Source: JBHENW01 sp046261875 (GTDB lineage Bacteria; Acidobacteriota; Thermoanaerobaculia; UBA5066; Gp7-AA6). From it: a stretch of DNA of 23,294 nt. Under the pieces are notes generated by a model. The model was given only the letters and a program-made list of their open reading frames with translations. It ran no database searches and was not told the origin of the DNA. Both the position numbers and the translations under genes were made by a program. Below, piece by piece: positions 6,628 to 14,120 of the stretch (position 1 is the first letter of the stretch; every line of letters starts with the position of its first letter). The DNA is taken from positions 1 through 23,294 of the forward strand of contig JBHENW010000169.1 of the NCBI GenBank assembly GCA_046261875.1, read 5' to 3'.

Positions 6628-8919
6628 ATGCGAGGCAGACGTCTCCCCGGCCGGGGCCGAAGGTTGCGTGCGGCGCGGACGGCGATCCTGGCGGCCGCGT
6701 GGCTGAGCGCCGCCGCCGCGCTCCGCGCGCAGAGCTCCCCGTTTCTCGATGAGGGCCTGGCGCGGCTGCTCATCGACGAGCTGTCCGGCGAGATGGCCTA
6801 CGACAACATGCGCATCACGACGCAGTGGCACAAGCTCTCCGGCTCCTCCGACTTCTTCGCGACCGCCCGCTACGTCATGGAGAAGGCCAAGGCGTATGGC
6901 CTGGAAGACGTGCGCTGGATCGACCAGAAGGGAGAACAACCGTACTGGGAAGCGCTGCGCGGCGAGGCCTGGATCCGGGAGGGGGAAGGCCCGAAGGCGC
7001 GGGAAAGGAAGATCGGCTCCTACGCCGGGGTGGAGACGTCCGTCGCGGACTTTTCCCGTCCGGCGGACGTCACGGCCGATCTCGTGGACGTGGGCTCGGG
7101 CGAGACCGGCGCGGACTACCGCAACGTGAACGTGCGCGGGAAGATCGTCCTCGCCTCCGGAGCCCTCGCCGCGGTGACCGAGCAGGCCGTCTGGAAGCGC
7201 GGCGCGGCCGGCATCCTCTCTTACAACTCATCGCGCCTGAACCCGCTCGCCGACGCGCCGGACCAGGTGGCCTGGCTGCGCGTGCCCGTCAAGGACGGTC
7301 CGAGGGGCGAGAAGACGACGTTCGCGTTCGTCCTCTCGGCCCGCGAAGGTCAGGAGCTCTCGGAGAAGCTGCGCGGGCAGGCCACCCGACGGATCTTCGC
7401 CGAGGGATCCCGGGACGCGGTGCGTCTCCAGGCCCGCGTCGTCGTCGAATCGCGGTTCCTCCCGGACGGAAAGACGGCGATGGTCGAAGGGCGGATCCGG
7501 GGAACGGACCCGTCCCTGCCCGAGGTCGTGCTCACCGCACACCTTCAGGAGTCCAAGCCCTCCGCCAACGACGACCAGTCCGGTGTCGCGAGCGTGCTCG
7601 AGATCGGACGCGCGCTGACGCGGCTGATCCGCGAGGGCAAGCTCCCCCGTCCCCGCCGGGGCATCCGGTTCTGGTGGGCCGACGAGATCTATTCGGAGTA
7701 CCGCTACTTCGCCGACCACCCGGAGGAAGCGCGAAAGGTCCTGATGAACCTCAACCAGGACATGGTCGGAGCGCGGCAGTCGGTCGGCGGGCGGGTCCAG
7801 TACATGGTCCGTCCGCCCTGGTCGCGCCCATCCTTCCTGCCGGACGTGCAGGAAAGCATCCTCGAGGCGGTCGTGGCCGGCAACAGCGGGTTCCTGGCCG
7901 CCTGGCAGGCGCAGTCTCCGCCGCCCGGCGTCGGCTTCTCGCGCCCCATTTTCGCGCGACTCGGATCCCGGGAGCCTTTTCATGCCCGGGCGATCCCGTA
8001 TCACGGCAACACGGATCACCTCGTGTTCAACGACGCGTGGGTCGGCGCGCCGGGCACTTCGCTGACGAACTGGCCCGACGAGTTCATCCACTCTTCTGAC
8101 GACGACCTCTGGCAGATCGACCGGACCCAGCTCAAGCGCAACGCCTTCGTCGTCGCGGCGGCGGCATGGTGGATCGCCACGGCGGACGCCGCGGCGGTCC
8201 CGGCTCTCGCCTCCTTCGTGACGGCTCGAGGCCTGGAGCGACTCGGCCGCGACCTGGCCACGGCGCTCTCCGGGGCGTCCGGTCCCGATGCGCAGCGCGC
8301 TTCCGCTTACCGAGCGGCCGCCAACCTCCTCGCAGTCTCCCTCGAGAAGGAGAAGTCGGCTCTCGCCTCCACGCGGCAGATCGCGCCGTTGGCGGCCGGA
8401 CCGTCGCGGGAACCGGACGAGCTGCTGCGGGACCGCACGGCCGTCCTCGACCAGGCCGCCCGGGAGATGCAATCCATGCTCTATGCGGCCTACGGGTCTC
8501 CACCCCCGGTCCGGCCCGCGGAGACCTGGGGAGATCCGGTCCTGGAGCGCCTGGCGCAGAAGACGCCGCGGAAGGCCGTGGCCACGCTGGCGGACTGGAT
8601 GGATCTCCAGCGGAAGGTCCGCGACCGGCGCGAACTGGACGCCATCGCCAAACGCGCCGAGAAAGACCGGGCGGAGGAGAGCGCTCGCAAGGCCGGGCGC
8701 AAGCCCCCGGCCCCGGCGGCCGACCCGCCGGCGCTCTCCCCGATCCTGCAGTTCGAAGTCCTCAACTGGGCGGATGGCACGGCCAACGCCGCAGAGATCG
8801 CGCGCCGCGTGCACGCGGAAGCGCTTTCCGCCGGGCACTGGTATTACGGGGATGCGGCGCCGGCCACCGTGGAGAAATTCCTCGAGACGCAGGTCAAGGA
8901 CGGTCTCCTGGTCTGGTAG
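6628..8919 (+). CDS. Secreted M28-family-like zinc peptidase with PA-like insert
   Basis: A 763-aa exported protein. The N-terminus has many Arg, then a hydrophobic stretch ending near LRAQ, typical of a signal peptide. A PA-like region is suggested around residues 140-260. The M28 metal ligands can be aligned: His305 (AHLQES), Asp315 (SANDDQSG), Glu353 (WADE), Asp378 (NLNQDM) and His488 (IHSSDDD). The usual HxD aspartate is Gln307 and the usual catalytic Glu before the metal Glu is Asp352, so activity is uncertain. The last 55 residues look like a winged-helix fold (ADGTANAAEIA to the C-terminal Trp). AAGGAAAGGAG precedes the ATG, which lies 2 bases after the phosphatase stop. M28 assignment is good; the substrate is unknown. 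Confidence 0.85.
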   Translation: MRGRRLPGRGRRLRAARTAILAAAWLSAAAALRAQSSPFLDEGLARLLIDELSGEMAYDNMRITTQWHKLSGSSDFFATARYVMEKAKAYGLEDVRWIDQKGEQPYWEALRGEAWIREGEGPKARERKIGSYAGVETSVADFSRPADVTADLVDVGSGETGADYRNVNVRGKIVLASGALAAVTEQAVWKRGAAGILSYNSSRLNPLADAPDQVAWLRVPVKDGPRGEKTTFAFVLSAREGQELSEKLRGQATRRIFAEGSRDAVRLQARVVVESRFLPDGKTAMVEGRIRGTDPSLPEVVLTAHLQESKPSANDDQSGVASVLEIGRALTRLIREGKLPRPRRGIRFWWADEIYSEYRYFADHPEEARKVLMNLNQDMVGARQSVGGRVQYMVRPPWSRPSFLPDVQESILEAVVAGNSGFLAAWQAQSPPPGVGFSRPIFARLGSREPFHARAIPYHGNTDHLVFNDAWVGAPGTSLTNWPDEFIHSSDDDLWQIDRTQLKRNAFVVAAAAWWIATADAAAVPALASFVTARGLERLGRDLATALSGASGPDAQRASAYRAAANLLAVSLEKEKSALASTRQIAPLAAGPSREPDELLRDRTAVLDQAAREMQSMLYAAYGSPPPVRPAETWGDPVLERLAQKTPRKAVATLADWMDLQRKVRDRRELDAIAKRAEKDRAEESARKAGRKPPAPAADPPALSPILQFEVLNWADGTANAAEIARRVHAEALSAGHWYYGDAAPATVEKFLETQVKDGLLVW

Positions 8920-8921
8920 CG

Positions 8922-9857
8922 ATGCCGCCGCGCAAGAGGAAGAAGGCCGCACCGGAGCCGCGGGGCATCGAGGCCGCGGAGGTGGCCGCGGGTTCCCCGC
9001 CCCCGGACGTGCGTCTCCTCCGCGAAGAGATCGAGCAGGACGGCGGGAAGGTGCTCGCCGAGTACCGCGAGCCGCTCGGATCGAAGTGGCAGCTCATGGC
9101 CGCGCTCCCGATAACGAAAGTCTTTCCCACGCCGTTCCAGAGGGACCTGTCGGAAGCGCACGTCAAGCGCCTGACCGGAGTGATCGACAAGCTCGACCGG
9201 TTCCTCGACCCGATCATCGCGGTGCGGTCTCCGGAAGGAAGCTATTGGACGCCCAACGGCCACCACCGCCTCTCCGCCTTGCGCAAGCTCGGGGCGCGCG
9301 CCGTGATCGCCCTCGTCCTGCCCGATCCGGACGTGGCGTACAAGATCCTGGCCCTCAACACCGAGAAGGCGCACAACCTGCGCGAGAAGTCCCTCGAGGT
9401 CATCCGGATGGCGCGGGAGCTCGCGTCGCGGGAGAAGCGGCCGGAGAAGGAGTATTCGCTGGAGTTCGAGGAAGCCGCGTTCGTCACCCTCGGGATCTGC
9501 TACGAGAAGAACGGGCGGTTCGCGGGCGGAGCCTACCACCCGCTGTTGAAGCGCGTGGACGCCTTCCTCGACAGTCCGCTCCCGGCCGCTCTCCGGGCCC
9601 GCGAGGGCCGGGCCCGGGCGCTGCTCGAGCTCGACGAGGCGGTCGTGCGCGCCATGAAGGGGCTCCAGGCACGGGGGTTCCAGAGCCCTTACCTGCGCGC
9701 TTTCGTCGTCGCCCGGGTCAACCCGATCCGTTTCAAGAAGGGTCCGGCCGACTTCGATGAAACGCTGGAGAAGATGACCGCCGCCGCGGAGCGGTTCAAG
9801 ACGGACGCCGTGCGCCCCGACCAGATCGCCCGCGCCGCCGGACCGCCCGAAGAGTAG
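8922..9857 (+). CDS. Orphan ParB/sulfiredoxin-fold domain protein
   Basis: A 311-aa cytoplasmic protein with a very basic N-terminus (PPRKRKKAA). Residues about 60-165 match the ParB N-terminal fold: a strand with Gln/Arg (PFQRD, 71-75), DPIIAV (96-101) and PNGHHRLSALRKLG (111-124). The last matches the GHHR form seen in stand-alone ParB-like domains, rather than the GERR form of chromosome-partitioning ParB. I see no helix-turn-helix typical of ParB, no ParA nearby and no parS-like palindrome. The C-terminal half is helical and unassigned. The ATG lies 2 bases after the peptidase stop, so it is co-transcribed. It could be a nuclease-like, CTP-binding or kinase-like ParB-fold protein. Confidence 0.8.
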   Translation: MPPRKRKKAAPEPRGIEAAEVAAGSPPPDVRLLREEIEQDGGKVLAEYREPLGSKWQLMAALPITKVFPTPFQRDLSEAHVKRLTGVIDKLDRFLDPIIAVRSPEGSYWTPNGHHRLSALRKLGARAVIALVLPDPDVAYKILALNTEKAHNLREKSLEVIRMARELASREKRPEKEYSLEFEEAAFVTLGICYEKNGRFAGGAYHPLLKRVDAFLDSPLPAALRAREGRARALLELDEAVVRAMKGLQARGFQSPYLRAFVVARVNPIRFKKGPADFDETLEKMTAAAERFKTDAVRPDQIARAAGPPEE

Positions 9858-9859
9858 CT

Positions 9860-9865
9860 TACGAT
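9860..9865 (+). promoter_or_regulatory. Possible -10 box (TACGAT) ahead of the cyclase gene
   Basis: TACGAT fits TANNNT and lies 27 bases before the ATG at 9893. That leaves room for a short leader carrying the GGGGAGG Shine-Dalgarno. With a gap of only 35 bases to the previous gene, simple read-through transcription is equally possible. Confidence 0.25.
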
Positions 9866-9892
9866 TCCGAGCCAACGCCGGGGAGGCCCTTC

Positions 9893-10672
9893 ATGCGCGC
9901 TCTGCTCGCCGCCGCGGTCTTTTCGATGCCGCTCCTCGCCACGCCGCCCGATCTGCGGACGGCGCGGATCGTCGATCTGTCCCATGCTTTCGACGAGAGA
10001 ACCCTTTACTGGCCCACCTCCCCTTCGAGGTTCTCGCTGAAACCCCTCGCTTCCGGAATGACGGAAGGCGGCTACTTCTATTCCGCGAACTCCCTCTGCA
10101 CGCCGGAGCACGGCGGAACCCACCTGGACGCCCCCGTTCACTTCGCGGAAAAAGGACAAGCTGCGGACCAGGTCCCGTTGCGCCGCCTCGTCGCCGCCGC
10201 CGTGGTCCTCGACGTCCGCGAGGCGGCGGCGCGGAATCCGGACTATCGGCTGGCGGTCGCCGACGTGGACGCCTGGGAGCGACGGCACGGCGCGATTCCC
10301 GCCGGGAGCATCGTCCTGCTGCGGACCGGATGGTCGAGCCGCTGGCCCGATCGGAAGCGGTACTTTGGAGACGACACGCCGGGCGACGCGTCCCGACTGC
10401 ACTTCCCGTCGTTCGGCGCGGAGGCGGCGCAACGGCTCGTGCGGGAGCGCCGCGTCGCGGCGCTCGGCGTGGACACGGCGTCCATCGACTACGGTCCCTC
10501 GCAGGACTTTCCGGTCCATCGGATCGCGGCGGCGGCCGACGTTCCGGGGCTCGAGAACCTGACCGGCCTCGATCAGCTCCCGCCGACCGGGGCGTGGATC
10601 GTCGCGCTGCCCATGAAGATCCGGGGCGGTTCGGGCGGGCCGCTTCGCGCCATCGCGCTCCTGCCGGACTGA
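9893..10672 (+). CDS. Cyclase-family metal-dependent hydrolase (kynurenine formamidase-like), exported
   Basis: A 259-aa protein of the cyclase family (PF04199), which includes arylformamidase (KynB), isatin hydrolase and polyketide cyclases. The signature HGGTHLDAPVH is at residues 73-83, giving the metal-binding His and Asp residues. VDLSHAFDE near the N-terminus and the later LLRTGW and LGVDTASIDYG segments are also family features. The first 16 or so residues (MRALLAAAVFSMPLLA) form a short signal peptide, so the enzyme probably acts outside the cytoplasm. GGGGAGG precedes the ATG at a good distance. No kynurenine pathway gene (kynA, kynU) is nearby, so the substrate cannot be named. It follows the ParB-fold gene after 35 bases and is closed by a strong hairpin. 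Confidence 0.88.
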   Translation: MRALLAAAVFSMPLLATPPDLRTARIVDLSHAFDERTLYWPTSPSRFSLKPLASGMTEGGYFYSANSLCTPEHGGTHLDAPVHFAEKGQAADQVPLRRLVAAAVVLDVREAAARNPDYRLAVADVDAWERRHGAIPAGSIVLLRTGWSSRWPDRKRYFGDDTPGDASRLHFPSFGAEAAQRLVRERRVAALGVDTASIDYGPSQDFPVHRIAAAADVPGLENLTGLDQLPPTGAWIVALPMKIRGGSGGPLRAIALLPD

Positions 10673-10700
10673 CGCGCTCCCCGCGGCTCCGGCCCAGCCG

Positions 10701-10733
10701 AAGTCGGCGCGCCCGTAGAATCGCGCCGACTTT
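10701..10733 (+). terminator. 11-bp inverted repeat followed by TTT (terminator or operator)
   Basis: aagtcggcgcg and cgcgccgactt are perfect inverted copies (11 bp) around a 10-base loop; the right arm runs into one further T. It starts 28 bases after the cyclase stop, so it fits an intrinsic terminator with a short U tract. It also ends 12 bases before the ABC ATPase ATG, and its loop contains TAGAAT, so a regulatory role is possible. Confidence 0.6.
10716..10721 (+). promoter_or_regulatory. Candidate -10 box (TAGAAT) of the ABC exporter operon
   Basis: TAGAAT lies 23 bases before the ATG at 10745, inside the loop of the 11-bp inverted repeat. It is identical to the box before the gene at 4617. 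No good -35 is seen. A transcript from here would have a short leader with a G-rich stretch ahead of the start. Confidence 0.35.
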
Positions 10734-10744
10734 CGGGGGGCCGC

Positions 10745-11512
10745 ATGGAGTCGGACGAGATCATCGAGGTCCGCGAGCTCACGAAACGCTTCGGCGCCGT
10801 CACGGCCGTCGATGGGCTCTCCTTTCAGGTACGCCGCGGCGAGATCCTGGGGCTGCTCGGCCCCAACGGGGCAGGCAAGACGACCACGATCCAAATGCTC
10901 CTCGGCCTGACCACGCCGACCTCCGGCTCCATCCGGATCTTCGGCCGCGACCTGCAGAAGGCCCGACGCGCGATCCTCCAGCGGGTCAACTTCTCGTCGG
11001 CTTACGTGGCGCTCCCGTCGAACCTGACGGTCCGCGAGAACCTCACGATCTTCGCGCGGCTCTACGGGATCCGGAAGCCCACCCGGAGAATCGCCGAGAC
11101 GCTCGAGATCTTCGACGTGCGCGACGCCACCCACCGCATCACCGGGGGCCTCTCCTCCGGCCAGCTGACGCGGATCAACCTGTGCAAGGCGTTCCTGAAC
11201 GAGCCGGAGGTGCTCTTCCTCGACGAGCCGACCGCGAGCCTGGACCCGGACATCGCGGGCAAGGTCCGCACGGCCCTCCAGGAGGTCCAACGGAAACGTC
11301 AGGTCACGATGATCTACACCTCCCACAACATGCGGGAGATCGAGATCCTGTGCGACCGCGTCATCTTCCTCTCCCGCGGCGCGAAGGTCGCCGAGGGCCC
11401 GCCGGGGGACGTCCTCGCGCGCACGCAGAGCGGTTCCCTCGAGGAGCTCTTCATTACGATCGCGCGGGACGGAGAGCTCTTCGACCGGTCCCCCTCCCGG
11501 CCGGACGCCTGA
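10745..11512 (+). CDS. ABC-2 type exporter ATP-binding subunit
   Basis: A 255-aa nucleotide-binding subunit of an ABC exporter. The Walker A motif GPNGAGKT is at residues 39-46, the signature LSSGQ at 136-140, Walker B with catalytic Glu in LFLDEP at 157-162, and the switch His in YTSHNM. The Q-loop region reads NFSSAYVALPSNLTVREN, with no Gln where most relatives have one. The final 25 residues are a short extension. The permease gene begins 1 base after its stop, so the two form one exporter. The cargo cannot be read from the sequence; related pairs export polysaccharides, lipids or drugs. Confidence 0.93.
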   Translation: MESDEIIEVRELTKRFGAVTAVDGLSFQVRRGEILGLLGPNGAGKTTTIQMLLGLTTPTSGSIRIFGRDLQKARRAILQRVNFSSAYVALPSNLTVRENLTIFARLYGIRKPTRRIAETLEIFDVRDATHRITGGLSSGQLTRINLCKAFLNEPEVLFLDEPTASLDPDIAGKVRTALQEVQRKRQVTMIYTSHNMREIEILCDRVIFLSRGAKVAEGPPGDVLARTQSGSLEELFITIARDGELFDRSPSRPDA

Positions 11513-11513
11513 C

Positions 11514-12299
11514 ATGTGGCTGCGGGTCTCGGCGCTCCTCCTGCGCTATCTGTACCTCTACCGGCGCAGCCTGCCCCGCGCGATGGAGCTCTTCTTCTGG
11601 CCCGTCATGGAGCTGCTGCTCTGGGGTTTCCTCTCCGTCTATCTCAGCCGCTATTCGCTGCCCGACGCCGTCGTCTACCTCATCGGGGCCACGATCCTCT
11701 GGGAGGTGTTCTACCGCGCCCAGATGGCGATCACGCTTTCCGTTTCCGAAGAGATCTGGGTCCGCAACATCATCAACGTCTTCGTCGCGCCGGTCTCGCC
11801 ATTCGAGCTCGTCCTGGCCACGTGTCTGCTCGGCGTCATCCGTTCGACCCTGACGGCGCTGGTCCTCGGCGTGCTGGCGCAGGTCTTCTATGCGTTCAAC
11901 CTCCTGTCGGTTGGCCCCGCGCTCGTCCCCTTCTACGCGAGCCTCATGCTGTTCGGCTGGGCGGTCGGGCTCTGCACCGTGGCGCTCATCCTGCGCTTTG
12001 GCCAGGCGGCGGAGGCGCTCATCTGGGGCGTGCCCTTCCTGATCCAGCCCCTTTCGGCGGTCTTCTACCCGCTCGAGGTCCTGCCGCAGTGGCTCCAGGC
12101 GCTGGCGCGCGCGCTCCCTTCGACGTGGGTCTTCGAAGGGATGCGGGATGCCCTGCGTTCCGGCCGGGGGGACGGCCCGCTCCTCGCGGCGGCGCTGGGG
12201 TTAAACGTGATCTACCTCGCCGCCGGGGCGGCGTTCTTCGGATGGATGCTCGTGCGCGTTCGAGAGAAGGGCTATCTCGCCAGAATGGCCATGGAATAG
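11514..12299 (+). CDS. ABC-2 type exporter permease subunit
   Basis: A 261-aa integral membrane protein with about six hydrophobic helices, typical of the ABC-2 permease family. The N-terminus (LRYLYLYRRSLPRAMELFFW) is an amphipathic lead into the first helix. An EEIWVRNIINVFVAPVSP segment (about 79-96) matches the conserved cytoplasmic coupling region, and PLSAVFYPLEVLPQWLQ (about 181-197) matches the loop before the last helices. It pairs with the ATPase encoded immediately upstream to make an exporter of unknown cargo. The ATG directly follows the ATPase stop, and the gene ends convergently with the lytic transglycosylase gene. Confidence 0.9.
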   Translation: MWLRVSALLLRYLYLYRRSLPRAMELFFWPVMELLLWGFLSVYLSRYSLPDAVVYLIGATILWEVFYRAQMAITLSVSEEIWVRNIINVFVAPVSPFELVLATCLLGVIRSTLTALVLGVLAQVFYAFNLLSVGPALVPFYASLMLFGWAVGLCTVALILRFGQAAEALIWGVPFLIQPLSAVFYPLEVLPQWLQALARALPSTWVFEGMRDALRSGRGDGPLLAAALGLNVIYLAAGAAFFGWMLVRVREKGYLARMAME

Positions 12300-12302
12300 C
12301 CG

Positions 12303-12317
12303 TCCCGCGCCGCGGGA
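12303..12317. terminator. Possible bidirectional hairpin between convergent genes
   Basis: tcccgcgccgcggga is a perfect inverted repeat (6-bp stem, 3-base loop), 3 bases after the permease stop and within the 40-base gap to the convergent gene. There is no T tract, so its role as a terminator is uncertain. Confidence 0.3.
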
Positions 12318-12339
12318 GCCGGAGCGAAGCGGGCGACCG

Positions 12340-13146
12340 CTACCGGGACGCGGGAGACGAAGTCGCGGCGGCGACGGAAGGAGCGGCCGGGCCGGTCGGC
12401 GATCCGGCCACGACCGCCGGGCTCCACCAGGAGAGGATCTTCTTCACGTACCCGACCGTCTCGCGGTAGGGCGGGATCCCCCCGTAGCTCTCGACGGCGC
12501 GCTCCCCGGCGTTGTACGCGGCGAGCACGAGCTCGGGGCGGTTGTCGAAGCGCTTCAGCAGCTCCTTGAGGTAACGGATGCCGCCCCGGACGTTCGCCGC
12601 CGGGTCGAACGGGCGGTGCACGGAGAGCCGTTTCGCGGTCGCCGGCATGAGCTGCATCAGGCCCCGGGCGCCCTTGCGGGAGACGGCCCGGGCCGAGAAG
12701 TTGGACTCCGCGCGGACGACCGCGGCCACGAGCGACGCGTCGAGGTCCTGCTTCTTCGCCTCGGCGACGATCAGGGCGTCGTAGCGGGTTCCGTAGGCCG
12801 GCTTGCGATCGTCCTTGTAGGAGAAGTCGTACGCGACGGTCGCGGGGGCCGGGGGCAATTCCACGGCCACCTCGGCGATCTCGACCTCGTCCTCGACGAT
12901 CCGCTCGACCCGCCCGAGGTCCACGAGGTAGCTGCCCCCACCGTGCAGGCTGATCTCCAGTTCGTCGTCGAGGACGCGGTAGGCGGCGGCCTTGACGACC
13001 CGGCCGTCCTCGAAGATCACGAGGTCCGCATGGAGCGAGACGGACCAGAGCAGCGCTGCCGCCGCGAGGCCCATTCGCGAAATCTGCCGCATTTGGCGGG
13101 CGAAACGGGCCGGGGAGGGTGCGCATTCCCAGCCGGCGGGGCTCAT
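12340..13146 (-). CDS. Lytic transglycosylase (SLT domain), exported
   Basis: A 268-aa murein-cleaving enzyme acting in the periplasm. The SLT domain occupies about residues 120-242. The catalytic Glu147 is in RAESNF, followed by GLMQLMPATA (162-171), DPAANVRGGIRYL (181-193), AAYNAGE (209-215) and YRETVGYVKKI (227-237), all family motifs. Residues 41-85 form a small beta-rich domain of unknown role, and the C-terminus is an Ala/Pro/Ser tail. The ATG at 13146 overlaps the xerD stop (ATGA) and follows AAGGGG. A second ATG at 13092 (residue 19) would give a more compact signal peptide ending LHA, so the true start may be there. No lipobox is seen. Confidence 0.9.
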   Translation of the reverse strand: MSPAGWECAPSPARFARQMRQISRMGLAAAALLWSVSLHADLVIFEDGRVVKAAAYRVLDDELEISLHGGGSYLVDLGRVERIVEDEVEIAEVAVELPPAPATVAYDFSYKDDRKPAYGTRYDALIVAEAKKQDLDASLVAAVVRAESNFSARAVSRKGARGLMQLMPATAKRLSVHRPFDPAANVRGGIRYLKELLKRFDNRPELVLAAYNAGERAVESYGGIPPYRETVGYVKKILSWWSPAVVAGSPTGPAAPSVAAATSSPASR

Positions 13147-14120
13147 CCCCTTATTTTGCCAGACCTTCCACGCTTCGCGCGCGGGTGGAACCGGTCGTAA
13201 ACCCGCCGCAGCTGCCCCCGGGAGACCTTCGTGTAGATCTCCGTCGTGGCGATGTCGGCGTGCCCCAGCATCATCTGGAGGGCTCGCAGGTCCGCTCCGT
13301 GCTCGAGCAGGTGGGTCGCGAAGGAGTGTCGCAGGACGTGGGGCGTCAGCTTGCGCCGGATCCCGGCCTGGCGGCCGTACCGCCCAATGACCTGCCAGAG
13401 GCGCTGCCGGGTCATTCCCGAGCCCCGTTCGGTCAGAAAGAGGCTCGCCGAGCCCCTCCGGTCCAGGCCGGGGCGCGTCTGGGCCAGGTAACGCTCCAGC
13501 CAGTCCCCTGCGGAGCGTCCGAAGGGCACCAGGCGCTCCTTTCCGCCTTTGCCCGACACTCGGACGATTCCACTCTCCAGGTCCACCCGGTCCCGGGACA
13601 GTCCCACGATCTCCGAGACCCGAAGTCCGGAGGCGTACAGCAGCTCGAGCATCGCCCGATCCCGCAGCCCCAGGGGGGACGCCGGGTCCGGCGCTTTCAG
13701 GAGGGACTCGACCTCGCTCTCCTCGAGTGCCCGCGGGAGGGAGAGGCCGGCGCGGGGCGTGGCCAGATCCGCAGTGGGGTCCCCGCGCAGCCCGAGGTAT
13801 CGCCCGGCATACGCGTAGAAGCCGCGAAGCGCCGAAAGGGCGCGGAAGGCGGAGCGGGACGAGAGTCCGCGCGCCTTGAGCCGTCGCAGGTATCGGGAGA
13901 GATCCTCCCTCCGGGCCTGGAGGGCGTCCCGTTTCTCCCCGGCGAGCCACTTGCCGAAAGCGGCCAGGTCGGTGCGATAGGCCGAGACGGTGCGGGGGGA
14001 GAGACCGCGCTCGACGGTCAGGTGGTCGAGATACGTCGGGAGGTGGCGGCGGAGGAACTCGGAACGGGGAGCAGAGCTCGGGGCGGGTGGCGCGATCCCG
14101 GAAACGGGGCGGGCCGTCAA
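13143..14120 (-). CDS. xerD: Tyrosine recombinase XerD-type
   Basis: A 325-aa site-specific recombinase, probably resolving chromosome dimers at dif. The N-terminal SAM-like core-binding domain covers about residues 20-110, and the catalytic domain about 130-310. All active-site residues are visible: Arg167 (SGLRVSE), Lys191 (SGKGGKER), His261 and Arg264 (HVLRHSF), His287 (LGHADI) and the nucleophile Tyr296 (TEIYTKV). HLLEHGADLR and the LPRALEESEVESLL linker resemble XerD more than XerC. No ATG or GTG lies before the conserved region. The TTG at 14120 overlaps the upstream stop as TTGA, giving a length near the usual 300. There are no other mobile-element genes nearby, so this looks housekeeping. 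Confidence 0.88.
   Translation of the reverse strand: MTARPVSGIAPPAPSSAPRSEFLRRHLPTYLDHLTVERGLSPRTVSAYRTDLAAFGKWLAGEKRDALQARREDLSRYLRRLKARGLSSRSAFRALSALRGFYAYAGRYLGLRGDPTADLATPRAGLSLPRALEESEVESLLKAPDPASPLGLRDRAMLELLYASGLRVSEIVGLSRDRVDLESGIVRVSGKGGKERLVPFGRSAGDWLERYLAQTRPGLDRRGSASLFLTERGSGMTRQRLWQVIGRYGRQAGIRRKLTPHVLRHSFATHLLEHGADLRALQMMLGHADIATTEIYTKVSRGQLRRVYDRFHPRAKRGRSGKIRG

Noticed and set aside
7228..8952. A 574-codon minus-strand frame opposite the M28-like peptidase
   Set aside because: It has low-complexity Arg/Asp/Leu composition and no motif, and the plus-strand peptidase reads with signal peptide and metal ligands.
9689..11515. A 608-codon minus-strand frame across the ParB-fold, cyclase and ABC genes
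   Set aside because: It spans three well-supported plus-strand genes and an intergenic hairpin, which a real gene would not.
13143..14120. Tyrosine recombinase as the integrase of a mobile element
   Set aside because: The sequence is XerD-like, it sits in a coupled housekeeping operon, and no att-like repeats, tRNA gene or phage genes are visible.
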